64,000 nucleotides of DNA from Corynespora cassiicola (GCA_022059125.1 JAEUWY010000001.1:1860001-1924000), one strand, 5' to 3'; counted from the stretch's first letter, positions 35,926 to 47,900 are shown. The notes: generated from the sequence alone by a model not told the origin. Made by a program: numbers and translations.

Positions 35926-36665
35926 GGTGGTGGGCGGCAATGCAGCGGGTTGGGGTTGGGGGAGGAGGAGGCAGGAGGGAGGGAGGAGGAGCGAGGGCGG
36001 GCGCGGTGGTAGAGTGTCACGTACCTTGGTCGGCGGGAGCATTGGGCTGTGCTTGGGTGGCACCTTCCCCTCCTGCAACCGGAGGGTCCTGCGCAGAGGC
36101 ACCAGCGGCGGGCGCGTCGTCGGCCATTGCGTATCTCGACGGACTCTCGACGACTGCACGGAGCTGGGGGCTGGACAACGGCGGTGCGGCGCAAAGTCAG
36201 GGGCGCGCGGTCGCGACGGGGGGCACGGCGATGTTGCACAGGCGGCGGGCGGCGGGCGCGCGAGGATCACGGCGGAGAGGGAGCGTGGGCGATGGCGGGG
36301 ATGAGGGGGAGTGCGATGGCAGCGGGTTGGTGTCGGGCGCGTCGACTTTCGCGATGCTCCGTGACTTTTCCCAGGGCTGCTGGCGGCGTTAGCCAGCGTC
36401 ACGTGAGGCCGCCGCTCCACCTGGATTCCTGGGCACCGCCAGCCTTGCACGCCCAGCCCGGCACCGCGAGCAAGGGCCGGGCCAGAGAAGCGAGCAAGCG
36501 AAGAAGCGAAGCAAGCCGACCGAGGTCATCGCGAAGCTCCTCCGATCAACTGCGTCAACTGCCCGCCCGCTCCATTGCCCGCCTGGAGCTGCACCCACCT
36601 CGCCGCCTGTGTATCCCCTGTCTCTCGTCTCTCCCTCCGCATTGCCTTTGATAGCCTCGCCCGCT
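35926..36665. promoter_or_regulatory. Divergent promoter between RSC8-like and ETF alpha genes
   Basis: 740 bases, G+C-rich, separating two start codons on opposite strands. It includes a 36-codon upstream open frame on the minus strand (listed separately). Long GGAGG/GGGAGG purine runs lie around 35961-36000. Confidence 0.55.
36017..36127 (-). other. Upstream open reading frame or unspliced first exon of the RSC8-like gene
   Basis: ATG at 36127 opens 36 codons ([16 protein letters not shown]...) ending at TGA, 36017-36019. The composition (Ala, Pro, Gly, Gln, Asp) is like the N-termini of related proteins, and the frame ends inside a strong donor-like GTACGT. No AG lies between that donor and the MDLDFDSF codons, so a normal intron cannot link it to the main frame. 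It is read as a uORF unless transcripts show otherwise. Confidence 0.45.
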
Positions 36666-37820
36666 ATGTTCTCGGTCGCCCGCCAGTCGGTGCTGCGGCA
36701 AGCTAGGACCCAGCTCCGACTTTCGCAGCCCACCGCCGTCCCCCAGTACTCGGCCTTTGCGCGGTTACTGTCGACCCTCGCTGTGCTCGAGCAGCGCGAC
36801 GGCAAGCTCAATGTTTCGTCACTTGCCGCCGTCTCCGCCGGAACCAAGCTCGGCGGCTCCATTACTGCCTTCGTCGCCGGAAGTGGGGTAAAGTCGGTCG
36901 CAGAGGAGGCAGCCAAGGTCAAGGGCATTGAGAAGATCATATACGTCGAGAACGGCGCGTACGACAAGGTGCGCGAGCATGAGTACAAACGACGTGTGCT
37001 GTGCAGAGGCTAACATGGCTACGCAGGGTCTGCCCGAGAACTACGCTCCGCTGCTCGTCGAGAACATCAAGAAGGGAGGCTACACGCACATTCTGGCCGG
37101 ACACTCTGCCTTTGGCAAGAATTTGCTGCCTCGCGTGGCTGCTATTCTCGACACCCAGCAAATCTCCGATATCACTGGCATCGAGAGCGAGGACAGTGAG
37201 TGGGGGTCGACAGACTATGCTTTCATGTGCTAATCAGCCCAGCCTTTGTCCGTCCCATCTACGCCGGCAACGCCATCCTCACGGTTCAGTCGACCGACAG
37301 CACCAAGATCATCACCGTACGAGGAACCGCATTCCCTGTCCCAGAGACTGATGGAGGCTCTGCCACCGTAGAGGAGGGTGTCGACCCCAAGGCCGACTCG
37401 CCGACTGAATGGGTCTCTGAAGATCTCGCAAAGTCAGACCGCCCTGACCTCGGCTCAGCAGACAAGGTTGTCTCTGGAGGACGTGGTCTCAAGTCGAAGG
37501 AGGAGTTTGACAGGCTGATGCCCCCTCTTGCTGACGCCCTGGGCGCCGCCATCGGTGCCTCGAGAGCTGCAGTCGACAGCGGCTTTGCCGACAACAGTCT
37601 GCAGGTCGGACAAACCGGCAAGAACGTTGCTCCCCAGCTCTACCTCTGTGCTGGTATCTCGGGTGCCATTCAGCATCTGGCTGGCATGAAGGACAGCAAG
37701 GTCATTGCCGCCATCAACAAGGATCCCGAGGCCCCCATTTTCCAGGTCGCAGACGTTGGCCTGGTTGGCGATTTGTTTGAAAAGGTGCCCGAGTTGACTG
37801 AGAAGCTCAAGTCGCAATAA
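36666..37820 (+). CDS. ETFA: Electron transfer flavoprotein subunit alpha, mitochondrial
   Basis: Predicted matrix protein of 349 residues from exons 36666-36968, 37027-37195 and 37243-37820. The first 35 residues form an Arg/Gln/Ser-rich presequence. The N-terminal domain begins [12 protein letters not shown] with [11 protein letters not shown], and has the middle motif [20 protein letters not shown]. The C-terminal FAD-binding domain carries [20 protein letters not shown] and the signature [20 protein letters not shown], then [20 protein letters not shown], ending in [17 protein letters not shown] alpha/beta takes electrons from acyl-CoA and other matrix dehydrogenases and passes them to ETF-ubiquinone oxidoreductase. 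Length and motif order are those of the family. It is transcribed away from the RSC8-like gene. Confidence 0.96.
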
Positions 37821-38513
37821 ATGGTAAGCTTCGTTTTTTTTGTTTCGCAAGCAAATGCTTTGTATATAAAATAGATTGTACACAGTAAAAAAGGGACCTC
37901 AAATGCAGGAACGAACACCTTTTTTTTCCTCTGGAGAATGGCCCAGCTGCAGGTCTCGCGACATGCCCTTTTGCATACGGCCCATCGTCCAATCAGTACT
38001 CCGCGGCAAACTTGTTCGCATTCAAAGCTTGGCGGTACGTCGAAGGCTTGAATCGGCGCTAGACAATTCACCGTCCCGCAAAGTCCCATGTGAAAGGTTG
38101 GAACGTGACGACGACGGCGCATACATGCGGGCAGCTGATTGATCCGCAGCAGGCATGAACGCTGTGCGCCCCGTCCTGCCCTCCATCTCCCTATTTCATC
38201 GAACTGCACCCCCCACCCGCATGCTGCAAGTCTCCATGCTCCTGCTCGCACTGCCCTCTCCAGCCTCAGCTATCCTTTGTTCACCCTAGCGTTGATTGCT
38301 CATCAACACCAATGCCGGCACTCCCACTGCTCAGTCACGGACGTTAATAAGATTGAGGTGAACGCTGCTTTCGGGGGAGTGGGAGCTGAATGACTCGAAT
38401 TCCCCTTCATTCCCGCATTTTGGAGTGGGTGCGCGTTTCGGCTCCTGACTGACGAACGACTGACTATTCTACGTGGATATTATGGCGGTTTGGTGAGCCC
38501 TTGTACGATTTTC
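37821..38513. other. Intergenic region between ETFA and TOK1-like genes
   Basis: 693 bases with no coding signal; ETFA 3' end, then the channel promoter. A T-run lies just after the ETFA stop and near 37919-37927. Confidence 0.5.
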
Positions 38514-41388
38514 ATGACGATGATGATGGGTGGAATCGATGTACCCGATAACGCGTCGCAGGAATGCGATGCGCGAAGCCAGGAGCCGGAGAAGCCACAG
38601 ACGTCGCATGGGAGCGAGAGCACAGAGCAGAGCAAGGAGGAGCGGGGTGGTGAGGGGGGTGTGGAGTCAGGGTCTGTGGTGGAGCAGGGTTCGCAGAGCG
38701 ATGGTCTACGAGAGTACAAAGGGAAGGAGGGGAGATTGCGATGGTGGAAGAAGTTCCGTGAGGGGCAGAAGAGGTATGTGTGGCTGGCTTTGGCCTTGCG
38801 CTCCTTTTTTCCTCTTGTCCTTGCAGTTGTGCTATGCCTGCCTTCCCGAGTTCCGGGAAGACGATGTTCTATCCTTGTCTAGGTCTGCTTTTTTAAAAGC
38901 AGCGTTAGTTTGTTTACTTTGCTGTATTTTGAGGCTTGGAGGGACTTTGGCTCTCGCTTGGTTTGTGCTTGTTTGGTCCTGCTGCTTGCTGTCAAAGTCG
39001 GCTAACACATACGTCAATCAAGTGATTGGTGGTTCGCTTCTACTGGTATACCGTGAGTCTGCCTGTTTCTACATGACACGTTGGCGCTATAGCTAACCAC
39101 CATCAGCCTTCTTGCAGCTACTCTCGGCCCATTGGCCAATGTAACATCTATCGCTGCACTTGTTACGTCCTGGAGACAGACTGTTTATCTTGATGGCGAA
39201 TTCGTTCCTGATTTTGATGGAATTCTCTTTGGGGATCCAACATGGTATGTTTTGTACCCTTGTATGCGAATTATGGGCTGAGTTGCGTAGGTGCTACTGG
39301 CTGAACGTTGCGTCTCTAATATGCGGATTCTTGGGTAACTTATTTCTGCTGCTCAACTTTACACAGCGGATAAGGTACCTCATTGCCCTCCCAGCTACTA
39401 TTATCTTCTGGTATCTTTCCACTGGTTTTGTACGTAGGAAACTTCCGCCATGTAGGCTGATTGAAATCAAACTGACCTTGTCTAGCTCATTGGTATCACT
39501 GTCTGCATGGACATGTACACGCCGCCCAATCGACCCTATGAAACATATACACAGGGTTTTTGGTATGCTATATCAGCCGCTGCCTTCTATCTCATTTGCT
39601 CTATGATTCTCATGGTCAACATGCTCGGTTACTTTCTAGGACATTATCCCGATCACTTCGCCTTGAGTGATGCTCAGCGGACTCTGATCTTGCAGACGAT
39701 GGTGTTCTTCATCTGGCTAGGCGGAGGTGCTGCTGTGTTTTCTAGGATAGAGACAGACAGAGGGTCAGCGGACTGGTCATTTGCAGATGCGGTGAGTCTT
39801 GATACGTTCTAGCCTCTTTTCATTCTGTCTACTTTGCCATCATGTGTCCTTCTAACATTTACAGCTCTACTTCTGCGACGTCACTATCCTCACTGTAGGC
39901 TTCGGCGACCTCTATCCCACTACCGATCTCGGCCGTGGGCTCGTCTTCCCCTATTCTGTCGGCGGCATCATCACCCTCGCCCTCATCGTCTCCTCCATCT
40001 ACAAATTCATGCGCCAGCTCGGCGAAGAAAACATTATCCAAAGGCACATTGACCGCATGCGAGAACGGGCCCTCGAACGCACCGTCACAAACTCCTTCGA
40101 CCTCCGCCGCCGCGAGCACGAAGCCCACCATCTCCTTCGCCGTCGCACCGTCCAATCCCGCCCCAATATCAGCGCCCCTAAGGAAGGGCGCCCTTATAGA
40201 ACCGCCATGGGCAACACCGTCCGCCGCGTCACATCCCTCAAACCATCACTCCCCAGACCACTGGCCCGCAAGCCGCGCCTGTTACTCCTCCGCGAGGAAA
40301 AGGACCGCTTCAACACCATGCGCAAAATCCAGCGTCAGACCGCAAAATTCAAAAAGTGGTACGCCCTCATCTTCTCCATCATCGCCTTCGGCATCCTCTG
40401 GTGCGTCGGCGCCGTCGTCTTCTGGCAAGCCGAAAAGGACGCCCAGGGCATGACCTACTTCCAAGCCCTCTACTTTTGCTACGTCTCGCTCCTGACCATC
40501 GGATACGGGGACCTGTCGCCCAAGTCCAACGCGGGGCGCACCTTCTTCGTCGTGTGGAGCCTCATCGCCGTGCCCACCATGACCATCCTCGTCTCAGACA
40601 TGGGAGACACCGTCGTCGACAAGTTCAAGACGTGGAGCTCCGGGCTCGCCGACTTCACCGTGCTGCCCAAGGAGGGCATCTGGCGCGCATTCCTGGAGCA
40701 GCATCCGTGGCTGTTGGATTGGGTACAGAGGCGCGTTGCGCAGCGGGCGGCGAAGAAGCGCGTTCAGCATGGGTTCGATACTTGGGATCCCAATGCCGAG
40801 CCCGCGGTTCTAGATGCGCCGGATACGGTGGTGGTAGACGGCGATGTGGAAGAAGGCGGTGTGGCGCATGAGGAGCCTGCGTCTTCCCTTGCTGTGGATG
40901 TCTTGCAGGGCCTTCCGACGCCGATCACACATGCCTCGCTCTCCCGTCGCCTTGCCACAGCCATTCAGCTCGTTGCCAAGGACATGCGGCTCTCACGGCC
41001 GAAAGCGTACTCGTATGAGGAGTGGGTTGAGTTCACGCAGCTGATCCGGTACTCAAGGCATCATATTCCCGAGGAGGTGTTGGAAGAAGAGGATGCCGAG
41101 GGGCTGGTCGAGTGGGATTGGCTGGGCGAAAACAGTCCGTTGATTGGAGGGATGAGCGAGAGTGAGTGGCTAGTTGAGCGGTTGACAGCGAGCTTGATAA
41201 GGGTGCAAGGTTGGAGGGAGGACTTTTGTGAGAGGCAGGATTGGGCAGCGGTTGAGCGTGTGGAAAGTGGGATGTGTGCGAGGGTTATCGAAAGGGAGGA
41301 AGATGAGAATAGAAAGAAGAAGGACGGTGGTAAAGAGGATGCGGATGGGACAGGAGCGAATATCGGGGTGAAGGCAGAGAAGGGGTAG
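38514..41388 (+). CDS. TOK1: Two-pore outward-rectifier potassium channel (TOK1 family)
   Basis: Predicted plasma-membrane channel of 798 residues from exons 38514-38773, 39023-39052, 39107-39244, 39291-39429, 39486-39791 and 39865-41388. The cytosolic N-terminus (1-86) is charged. The 30-base second exon encodes SDWWFASTGIP at the start of TM1, and exon 3 continues LLAATLGPLANVTSIAAL. Two pore loops with K+ filters are present: LTVGFGDLYP (exon 6 start) and LLTIGYGDLSP. Hydrophobic segments before and around them fit the eight-TM, two-pore plan unique to fungal TOK channels, which pass K+ outward upon depolarisation. Between the pores is a long basic loop; the C-terminal 260 residues are cytosolic and highly charged. 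Intron 1 is long (249 bases) with branch CTAAC 23 bases before its AG; a further exon there cannot be excluded. Confidence 0.9.
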
Positions 41389-42726
41389 TCCGATAACGGC
41401 AGGGCTGCAGCTTTAGGACACATATTTTGGCGGTTTCATGACCTGACCTGTCCTTTACATGATTAATTCACCTATCACATTACTAGCGTCTGCCGCGTAA
41501 GAAAAAAAAGAATGTTTGCTACTGCAGCTTCTTACACCGTACTACCAAGCTGTCAACTCCAGTCTTATTCCGTTTGCCATTGAAACACCAGTGCTACCGG
41601 CCTTTCATACCAGTCTATCGGTTTGCAGGACCTTTGCGCCGTTCTGCTACAGTCGGACCAGAATTATCGGCCGCCAGGTAAAGAACGTAGACCTCACCAG
41701 TATAGAGGCCTTATTCGACAGGAAGATATTGCTTGATAGGGAAAGGAATGGGAGGGCAAGACCTAGGTTTCGGGAAGAAGTGGACGGGACTTTGACGGAC
41801 AATCTGAAGAAAGTTCATGAGGTGAAGGGGATACAGGCCTTAGTTGTGATCAAACGGGACGAGCGTCTGTGGATAGGAGACAGAATAGGGGGATTAATAG
41901 ACAGACGGTCTTCAGCTTGAACTGAGCATCAAGCTTTCTCTCCTTTCCTCTTGCCGGTATTGGCCCATCAATTCTTGCAAAAATGTGCTTGCTTGTGCAC
42001 TACATGTATGCCTGCAATGCTGCACACGCAGAGTCTATGTTCATCCCTTGCTATCTATCTCCTTCTCACCCGGAGGAATTTTCACCTGAATTTTTGGCAT
42101 TGAGCGACCCTTCAGATAATTATAAAGCCGCCGTATTGCCAGAGCACACATTGCCAGCGTCTCAGTCTCAGAATATTAAAAGCCCGTTTCTGCAGCTGTC
42201 GATACATGGATCAAATACTGATGCTTTGGCGGCTCGGGGAGCGTGCAATAGGCTAAGGGAGAAGAAGATATATCCGCCGGTTTGTAGTGGGTGTACAGAG
42301 GAGAGGACGGTGAAGGCTAGGGAGAAAGGGAGAAAGAACAAAAGTAGTGTGGAAGAAATTACAAGCGACAGGTGGAGGGAATGGTAGTTTGGATGGGGGA
42401 TGTCAATATCGTGGGCTAGGATGTAGGTTGTCTAGCGTTGTGATGCTATGTTTGGGAACACAAATAGAGTTCAAACCATCTAATCAACAGAAATTGAGGA
42501 TGAAGCTGCTGCGAAATTAGCAGAGCGCCTGGACAGAGCAACAATAAAGAGAAACCGAAAGGATTTTTTATGCAACTAATCATGCTAGCGCCTATGCTTT
42601 GGACACAGTGTGCTACCCCGGGAAGTACCCTCCACAATAGACTGAGAGAAAAAAAACTCTATTTCTTTCCCGTAACGTACGCTTCGCGGCTGTAGGTGAG
42701 TAATCTGCACGCAGTCCCATGCAACA
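41389..42726. other. Intergenic region with two uncertain short open frames
   Basis: About 1.3 kb between convergent genes. Plus-strand frames 41516-41920 (134 codons) and 41983-42387 (134 codons) have no recognisable domain. The first ends in a charged, plausible-looking stretch (VKGIQALVVIKRDERLWIGD). The second ends in Lys/Glu/Arg-rich sequence. They could be exons of a small lineage-specific gene, but no convincing splice pair or homologue-like motif was found. Confidence 0.3.
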
Positions 42727-43464
42727 TCAGAAACAGCGACTCCCATAACCCGTGTAGTAGGAGCTGCCCCAGCTGCCTCTACTCAGCTCATCGAGCTCGT
42801 CTTCCTCGTAATCGGCGTCAAAAACGTCGTCATAATCATCGTACGAGCTAGCTTCGAATCCGCCACCAAAGTGTGGTATATCATAACGCGTGCTTCTGAA
42901 GCTGCCAAATCGCGGCCGAGAGCTAGCGAACGAGCCCTCTGTGCCCAATGAAGAATATCCATAGAGACTATCAAAATCGTCTCCGTCTTCGTATTCCAAA
43001 TACGGCGAACGTCTAAAGTTGGGCGGATACCCCCGATAGTGAGGCTGGAAGCGCGGCATCGCAAACGGACCGTCTCTTCTCCCAAAGCCGAAAGGTGTGT
43101 TCCTAGATAAAGGCGACATGGGCGTGCGGTACTGCGGTATGCGGCGCTTATAGTCGAAATCCATGGGACTGAAGGCCGGGCGTTGAGGCATCATGGCTGG
43201 GAACTGATTCATGCCAAATCCACCCAGAACAGGGGGGTTCATGTAGCTGCCCATACCATGGCTGTTAATCCCAAAGCCCGGACGCTGTCCAAATACGAAT
43301 GGATTATGGGCTCTTTTCCAGCGGTCACTTCGTTTCCTCTCTTTAATTTCTGCCTTTACCCGCCGCTTGTTGCGACGCATATTCTCGTTGCCACTCTCAT
43401 ATGGATCTTCAAATGGGCTATACGTATGGCCTCCCAAGCCAAAGGGCATGGGCATCATGTTCAT
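42727..43464 (-). CDS. Hypothetical low-complexity protein rich in Gly, Phe, Tyr, Met and Arg
   Basis: Single open frame of 245 residues from ATG at 43464 to the stop at 42727. The N-terminus reads MNMMPMPFGLGGHTYSPFED, followed by a basic patch (MRRNKRRVKAEIKERKRSDR) that could be a nuclear signal. The middle is rich in Met, Phe, Pro and Gly; the end is rich in Asp, Glu, Tyr and Ser (YDDYDDVFDADYEEDELDEL) and finishes GSSYYTGYGSRCF. There is no known domain. The strong, non-random composition and uninterrupted length argue for a real protein. Aromatic/Arg/Gly-rich segments of this sort are common in proteins prone to phase separation; that reading is inference. Confidence 0.6.
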   Translation of the reverse strand: MNMMPMPFGLGGHTYSPFEDPYESGNENMRRNKRRVKAEIKERKRSDRWKRAHNPFVFGQRPGFGINSHGMGSYMNPPVLGGFGMNQFPAMMPQRPAFSPMDFDYKRRIPQYRTPMSPLSRNTPFGFGRRDGPFAMPRFQPHYRGYPPNFRRSPYLEYEDGDDFDSLYGYSSLGTEGSFASSRPRFGSFRSTRYDIPHFGGGFEASSYDDYDDVFDADYEEDELDELSRGSWGSSYYTGYGSRCF

Positions 43465-44966
43465 GGTGGAAAATGAGGCTTGACGAACGGCGATGGGATA
43501 GAGAAGATGGGGTTAGTAGGTAGATGCAAATGCCAGACAAGGGCGGAAGAAATTGACGCGGTATAGGGTAGATGACGGGGCAGTAAGGTGAGAGACGAGG
43601 GGCACGTATGCAGGTAGCAAACCGCAGGGTGACAGCACAAATCTGTGGTTGCTAGTAGCCATCCGTCCTACTTGCTGTCGAACAGGCACCAGGACAGCGG
43701 ACAGACGGGTGATTTCCCTTGCAGACAGCAGCTTGCCCAGTCCATGGTCGAAGGGCACGACGTAAGGCTGGCACAGGCCGCCAATCGGAGTGGATTGCGG
43801 GGAAAGGCGGGCAAGACAGTTGGTGGGAGGGAGAGGGTCACGGATGGGTCCATTCTTCAGGGTCTCTGGCAATCACGACAGCGTTCTCGGCTGTGCAGCC
43901 GGCGTGTCTGACGAGCCATCTGCCACGGAACCGGCTGGGCAGAGAGTGCAGTACCGCGTGCGGAGAAGGCTGCCGGGTGGTTGCATGATCCGCCTGTGGC
44001 GGCATTGATTGGCGGTGGATGCGGACGCAAGGACGGCGGAGCAAACACTCTCTGACATCACAAATACAAGCAATCGACATGCGGCGGGGTGCCGGCGGTG
44101 GCAGCAAACACGGATTCAGGGGGCCCACGGCGGACGGGAGAGGAGAGAAAATAAAGTTGACAGAGGCCGGAAGGTTGGAATAGGAGAAAAGCATGCAGGG
44201 CTGGAGGTGGTCAATCAAACACGTGCGCTGGCTGGAGAGGAAAAGGCAAGCTTGAACCTTGGGAATCGGCAGGAGCGACGCGAACGGGACTCTGGACAGA
44301 CGGGCAAGACGCGTAGCAATGGCAGCAGGGTCCAATCGACTCGGATCGAGCATGGAGCATCGCAAGAGGGTTAATGCGGAAGCGCGCGTGTCCGAGACGT
44401 GGGCGGGGGCTGGAGGGAACAGGAAGTGCGGCCGAGACGACAGAAATTTTTGCCAGATTTTCAGAGGGTCGCAGGGCTCGGCGAGTCGCGTGCAGGTCGC
44501 GACGCGGGCTCAGCGGCGTCATGGCTGGATGGAAATGAGAGGGGTTGGCTGAAATAACCTTGCACCGACCTTGCGCTCCACGGCCACCGCGCTCGGGTGG
44601 CCGGCGCTGGTGCTGGTGCTGGTGCTGGTGCTGGCCGCGCTACTCGACCTTGAAGAATAAAAACGGCGGCTTGCCCACGTGATCTCGGCAGCACAGCCAG
44701 TCGAACTTCTTTTGGGGCAAACCTACAGCTCTCCTTCTTCGTCGCCATCTCGACACCGCACCCGCCATTCGCCTGTACCACTCGCCCCGTGTACGATACC
44801 CTCGCCCCTCGCTCTCGCCCCCTCCCCCCAGCTGCTCCCTGCCCGCCGACCCTCCCTCGGTCACACTGCATCACCACACGAGCGCGGCTTCTTTCCCTCC
44901 AACCCCGTCCAAATCCCATCTGGCCTCGCAGCACTCGCGCTTCGATCGCCACTCCCGCCCGACCAA
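43465..44966. promoter_or_regulatory. Long divergent upstream region
   Basis: 1.5 kb between the start codons of the minus-strand hypothetical protein and the plus-strand GYF gene. No coding frame with a domain. It contains a GCTGGT repeat (44602-44634), and the last 300 bases before the GYF start are C/T-rich (promoter and leader). Confidence 0.5.
44602..44634. repeat. Hexanucleotide GCTGGT repeat
   Basis: About five GCTGGT units in tandem upstream of the GYF-domain gene. Confidence 0.85.
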
Positions 44967-47900
44967 ATGGCTCCCACTTTTGCTTCAGCTGCGGCAGGAA
45001 ACGCCGCCAACAACTCGTCGCGGCCAGACTCAGCCGGAGACTGGTAGGCACTCCTTCTTTCCTAGCATACAAACTCATTGCATTGCCCGCTGCCCGCTCC
45101 CCTCTCCCCTCGCTCCCCCTCCCAACAAAACACATACTCTGTGCATTTCTCCATTCGCTGCACGTTACGCACCATCATACTTAGCATCCTATCACCCTTG
45201 CCCCCCGCACTCTCACTGCACCCATGTCGCCGCACCGCGAGCCTAGCCCTGGCCATGAGTCCGACACTGACGGCGCCTGTAGGGCTCGACGCGCAAATGG
45301 TGCTACGCAAACGTTTCGACGACCATCACACGCCCCCGCACTCTCTGGCTCGACGACAGCGCCGCCTGTCCCGCGGGACCCCAATGCCGCGCAGCCCCCC
45401 GCCGGCTCGAATCCTGGGGTCTACGTTCCGCCGCACGCCCAGCCCGGCCGCACCGTCGAGGGCCGCTACTCAAGAGATCAGCTCATGCATTTGTTCCGTG
45501 CGCAGAAGGAGGCGGGTGAGGTCAAGGAAAGCCTGTCAGATTTGTATGTGGGCGCATGGGAGCCCAGCATTTCCAATGGCAATTCGGGCGCCTCGTGGGG
45601 CCGTAAGGACGACGTTGGACGGGACGGCCAGACGGGTGTAGACCTGTGCTGGGATAAGGACGGTACCATCATTCCCCTCAGCCTGGCCGAGATGACTGAA
45701 GATGAGCGCGAGGTACGTCAATGTCTATCGATACTTGGAATTTCTTTGGCGCAAGCTCTGACCATTCTCGCTTAGGTATTCACATCGTCTGTCAACTCGC
45801 CTCTGAAGCCCCCCGCCCAGAATGCGAACAAGGACGGCACCCCGAAGGAAGGTTTGTCGTTGCGGAAGACGTCCATTTCGCACGGAGGCGGAGGCGGGGT
45901 GCCGTATGGCCTGTCGTCGCCCACGACCGCTCGCCCTGGCAACCGCCGCCGCGACACTGGCGAGGCCTACCCTTTCCCCACGAGCTCGCTGGCGTCGCCC
46001 TCTGCATCCAGATTTTCACGAGATGAGACGAGCACTGTAACGCCGCCGCCTGCCCTTGTGCGTCGGCGCACCGACTTCAAAGAACAGGCCCCGGCCGGCT
46101 CCACTGAGGAGCGCGACAAGGAGAAGAGCGGGGCTGAAAATGCCAACCCGTTCGGCAGCCTCAAGCGCACTACGACGGCGCCCTTTGGCGCGCCCACCGC
46201 AGCGTCGCCCTGGAGCGCAACCCAGGGACCAGGCTTTTCTCCAATGGGCGCGTTTGGTAGCTTCGTCAACCAGCAGCCGGCCGAGAAGAAACCTGGATTT
46301 GGAAGTGTCCGTGGGGAGAGTAGATTCAAGGGATTAATGGCAAAGGGCAGCGCCGAAGAATTGGACAAGGGTCCGAAAGAGAGGGGATCTCTGAGCAATC
46401 TAGGCAAAGTCAGCGAGGCTGAAGCCGCCCGGCAGGCAGCTGCTTGGATGGAGGCACGCTCCAACCGACCAATGAGCAACGACACTGATCCGTTTCCCGA
46501 CGATGATGTTCGAACTGGAAGTGCTGCTCTGGGTGGAGGTCAGGATGTGAGCCCTGTTCGCCAGCAAGTCATGGGCGCCTTTGGAACCCCTCACAGGCAG
46601 AATCAGGACGACGATGGCTTCTCCGCATTCGGCATGACTGCAGACAACACCGGTTTGCGTGATATTTTCCACGGACGAGACAATTTCCACCAAACCCCGC
46701 ACCGTGGAGCTGGCGGCAACGAGCCCATGAGCCCTACCGACACGAACCCGTACCAGAGCCCAGATCACGCCAGGGAGGAGCACGACGATGCTGAGACGGA
46801 CGGTTCTGACGCGCAAAATGCCCATTTTCCCGGCATGGGAGCTTTCCAGGTCGACCCCTCTATTGGGCTTCACAACCACGGCTTTGGCCCTTTGAGTGGC
46901 TTTGGCAGGGGCAATGCAGCTTTTGAAGCTGCTGCAAGTGATCGTAGCCAGACTTCTAGCGTGGGCCCCGCACGAGGATTCCCTACTCTGCCAGGATTAG
47001 GTGGTCTCCCTGGACTGGGTGGTGCCTCGGCCTGGCCCTCTGGCCAGCAGTCTATTGGGACTCCTGTCCGTGAGCGCGGATTGGGAGGCGGCTTTGATGG
47101 CATGTTTGGAAATGCTGGAGAGGCACAGTCACCTAGTCTGGCAGGACTCGGAAACAGCTCGCTCTTTGGTGCTGGACATGGTCCCGGACACACGGGCTCC
47201 ATCGGCCGCACGAGCAGGCTTGGATCTTTATTCCCCGCTGCCATGCAAGAGCAGATGCGCGCAGGTGACCAGCACCGTCCCGCTGGTGACGAGGGTTCCG
47301 GTGAACGTCAGCTAAGCATGACAGGAACCTTTGGACGCGGCGCATTCGGTAGTCAGGCTCCCGGAAGTGCCATTCCTGCTCGTGATACCGACAGTCCCTT
47401 CCGAGTGAACCGCAACCTGTTCGAGGACTTTGACGAGACCCCTTCCGCCTTTGGTCACGGAGCGCCTGGCCAGCCACCCAGTCTGGCCACCACTTCCATG
47501 TCTATGGCTGCTCTCAATCAGACTAGAACCGCCCAGGCCCCAGGCGCTGCGCAGACACCGAGTGTGAGCAGCCCTGCGTCTAGCCAGCCCCCACCACAAC
47601 AACAGCGTACGATGGTCATGCCTGATAGAATGAGATGGATCTACCGTGACCCTTCGGGCAACACACAGGGACCGTTCTCTGGACTGGAGATGCACGATTG
47701 GTACAAGGCAGGTTTCTTCTCCCCCGAGTTGTTGGTCAAGAAGCAAGAGGACCCGGATTATGAGCCTCTTGCCCAGCTCATCCGACGCATCGGCAACTCC
47801 CGCGAGCCCTTTCTTGTTCCCCAGATCGGCATTCCTCATGGCCCGCCCGTCACGCAACCAGGCTGGGGAGCTCCTGGGCCTGGTGGTCCTACGTCTGGCG

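Noticed and set aside
35558..36304. Plus-strand open frame of 248 codons
   Set aside because: Antisense to the first coding exon and leader of the RSC8-like gene.
38530..39096. Alternative frame across the Tok1 N-terminus with a hydrophobic stretch
   Set aside because: Its first half is a shadow of the real first exon; its second half falls in the first intron and cannot be joined in phase to give the TM1 sequence typical of the family.
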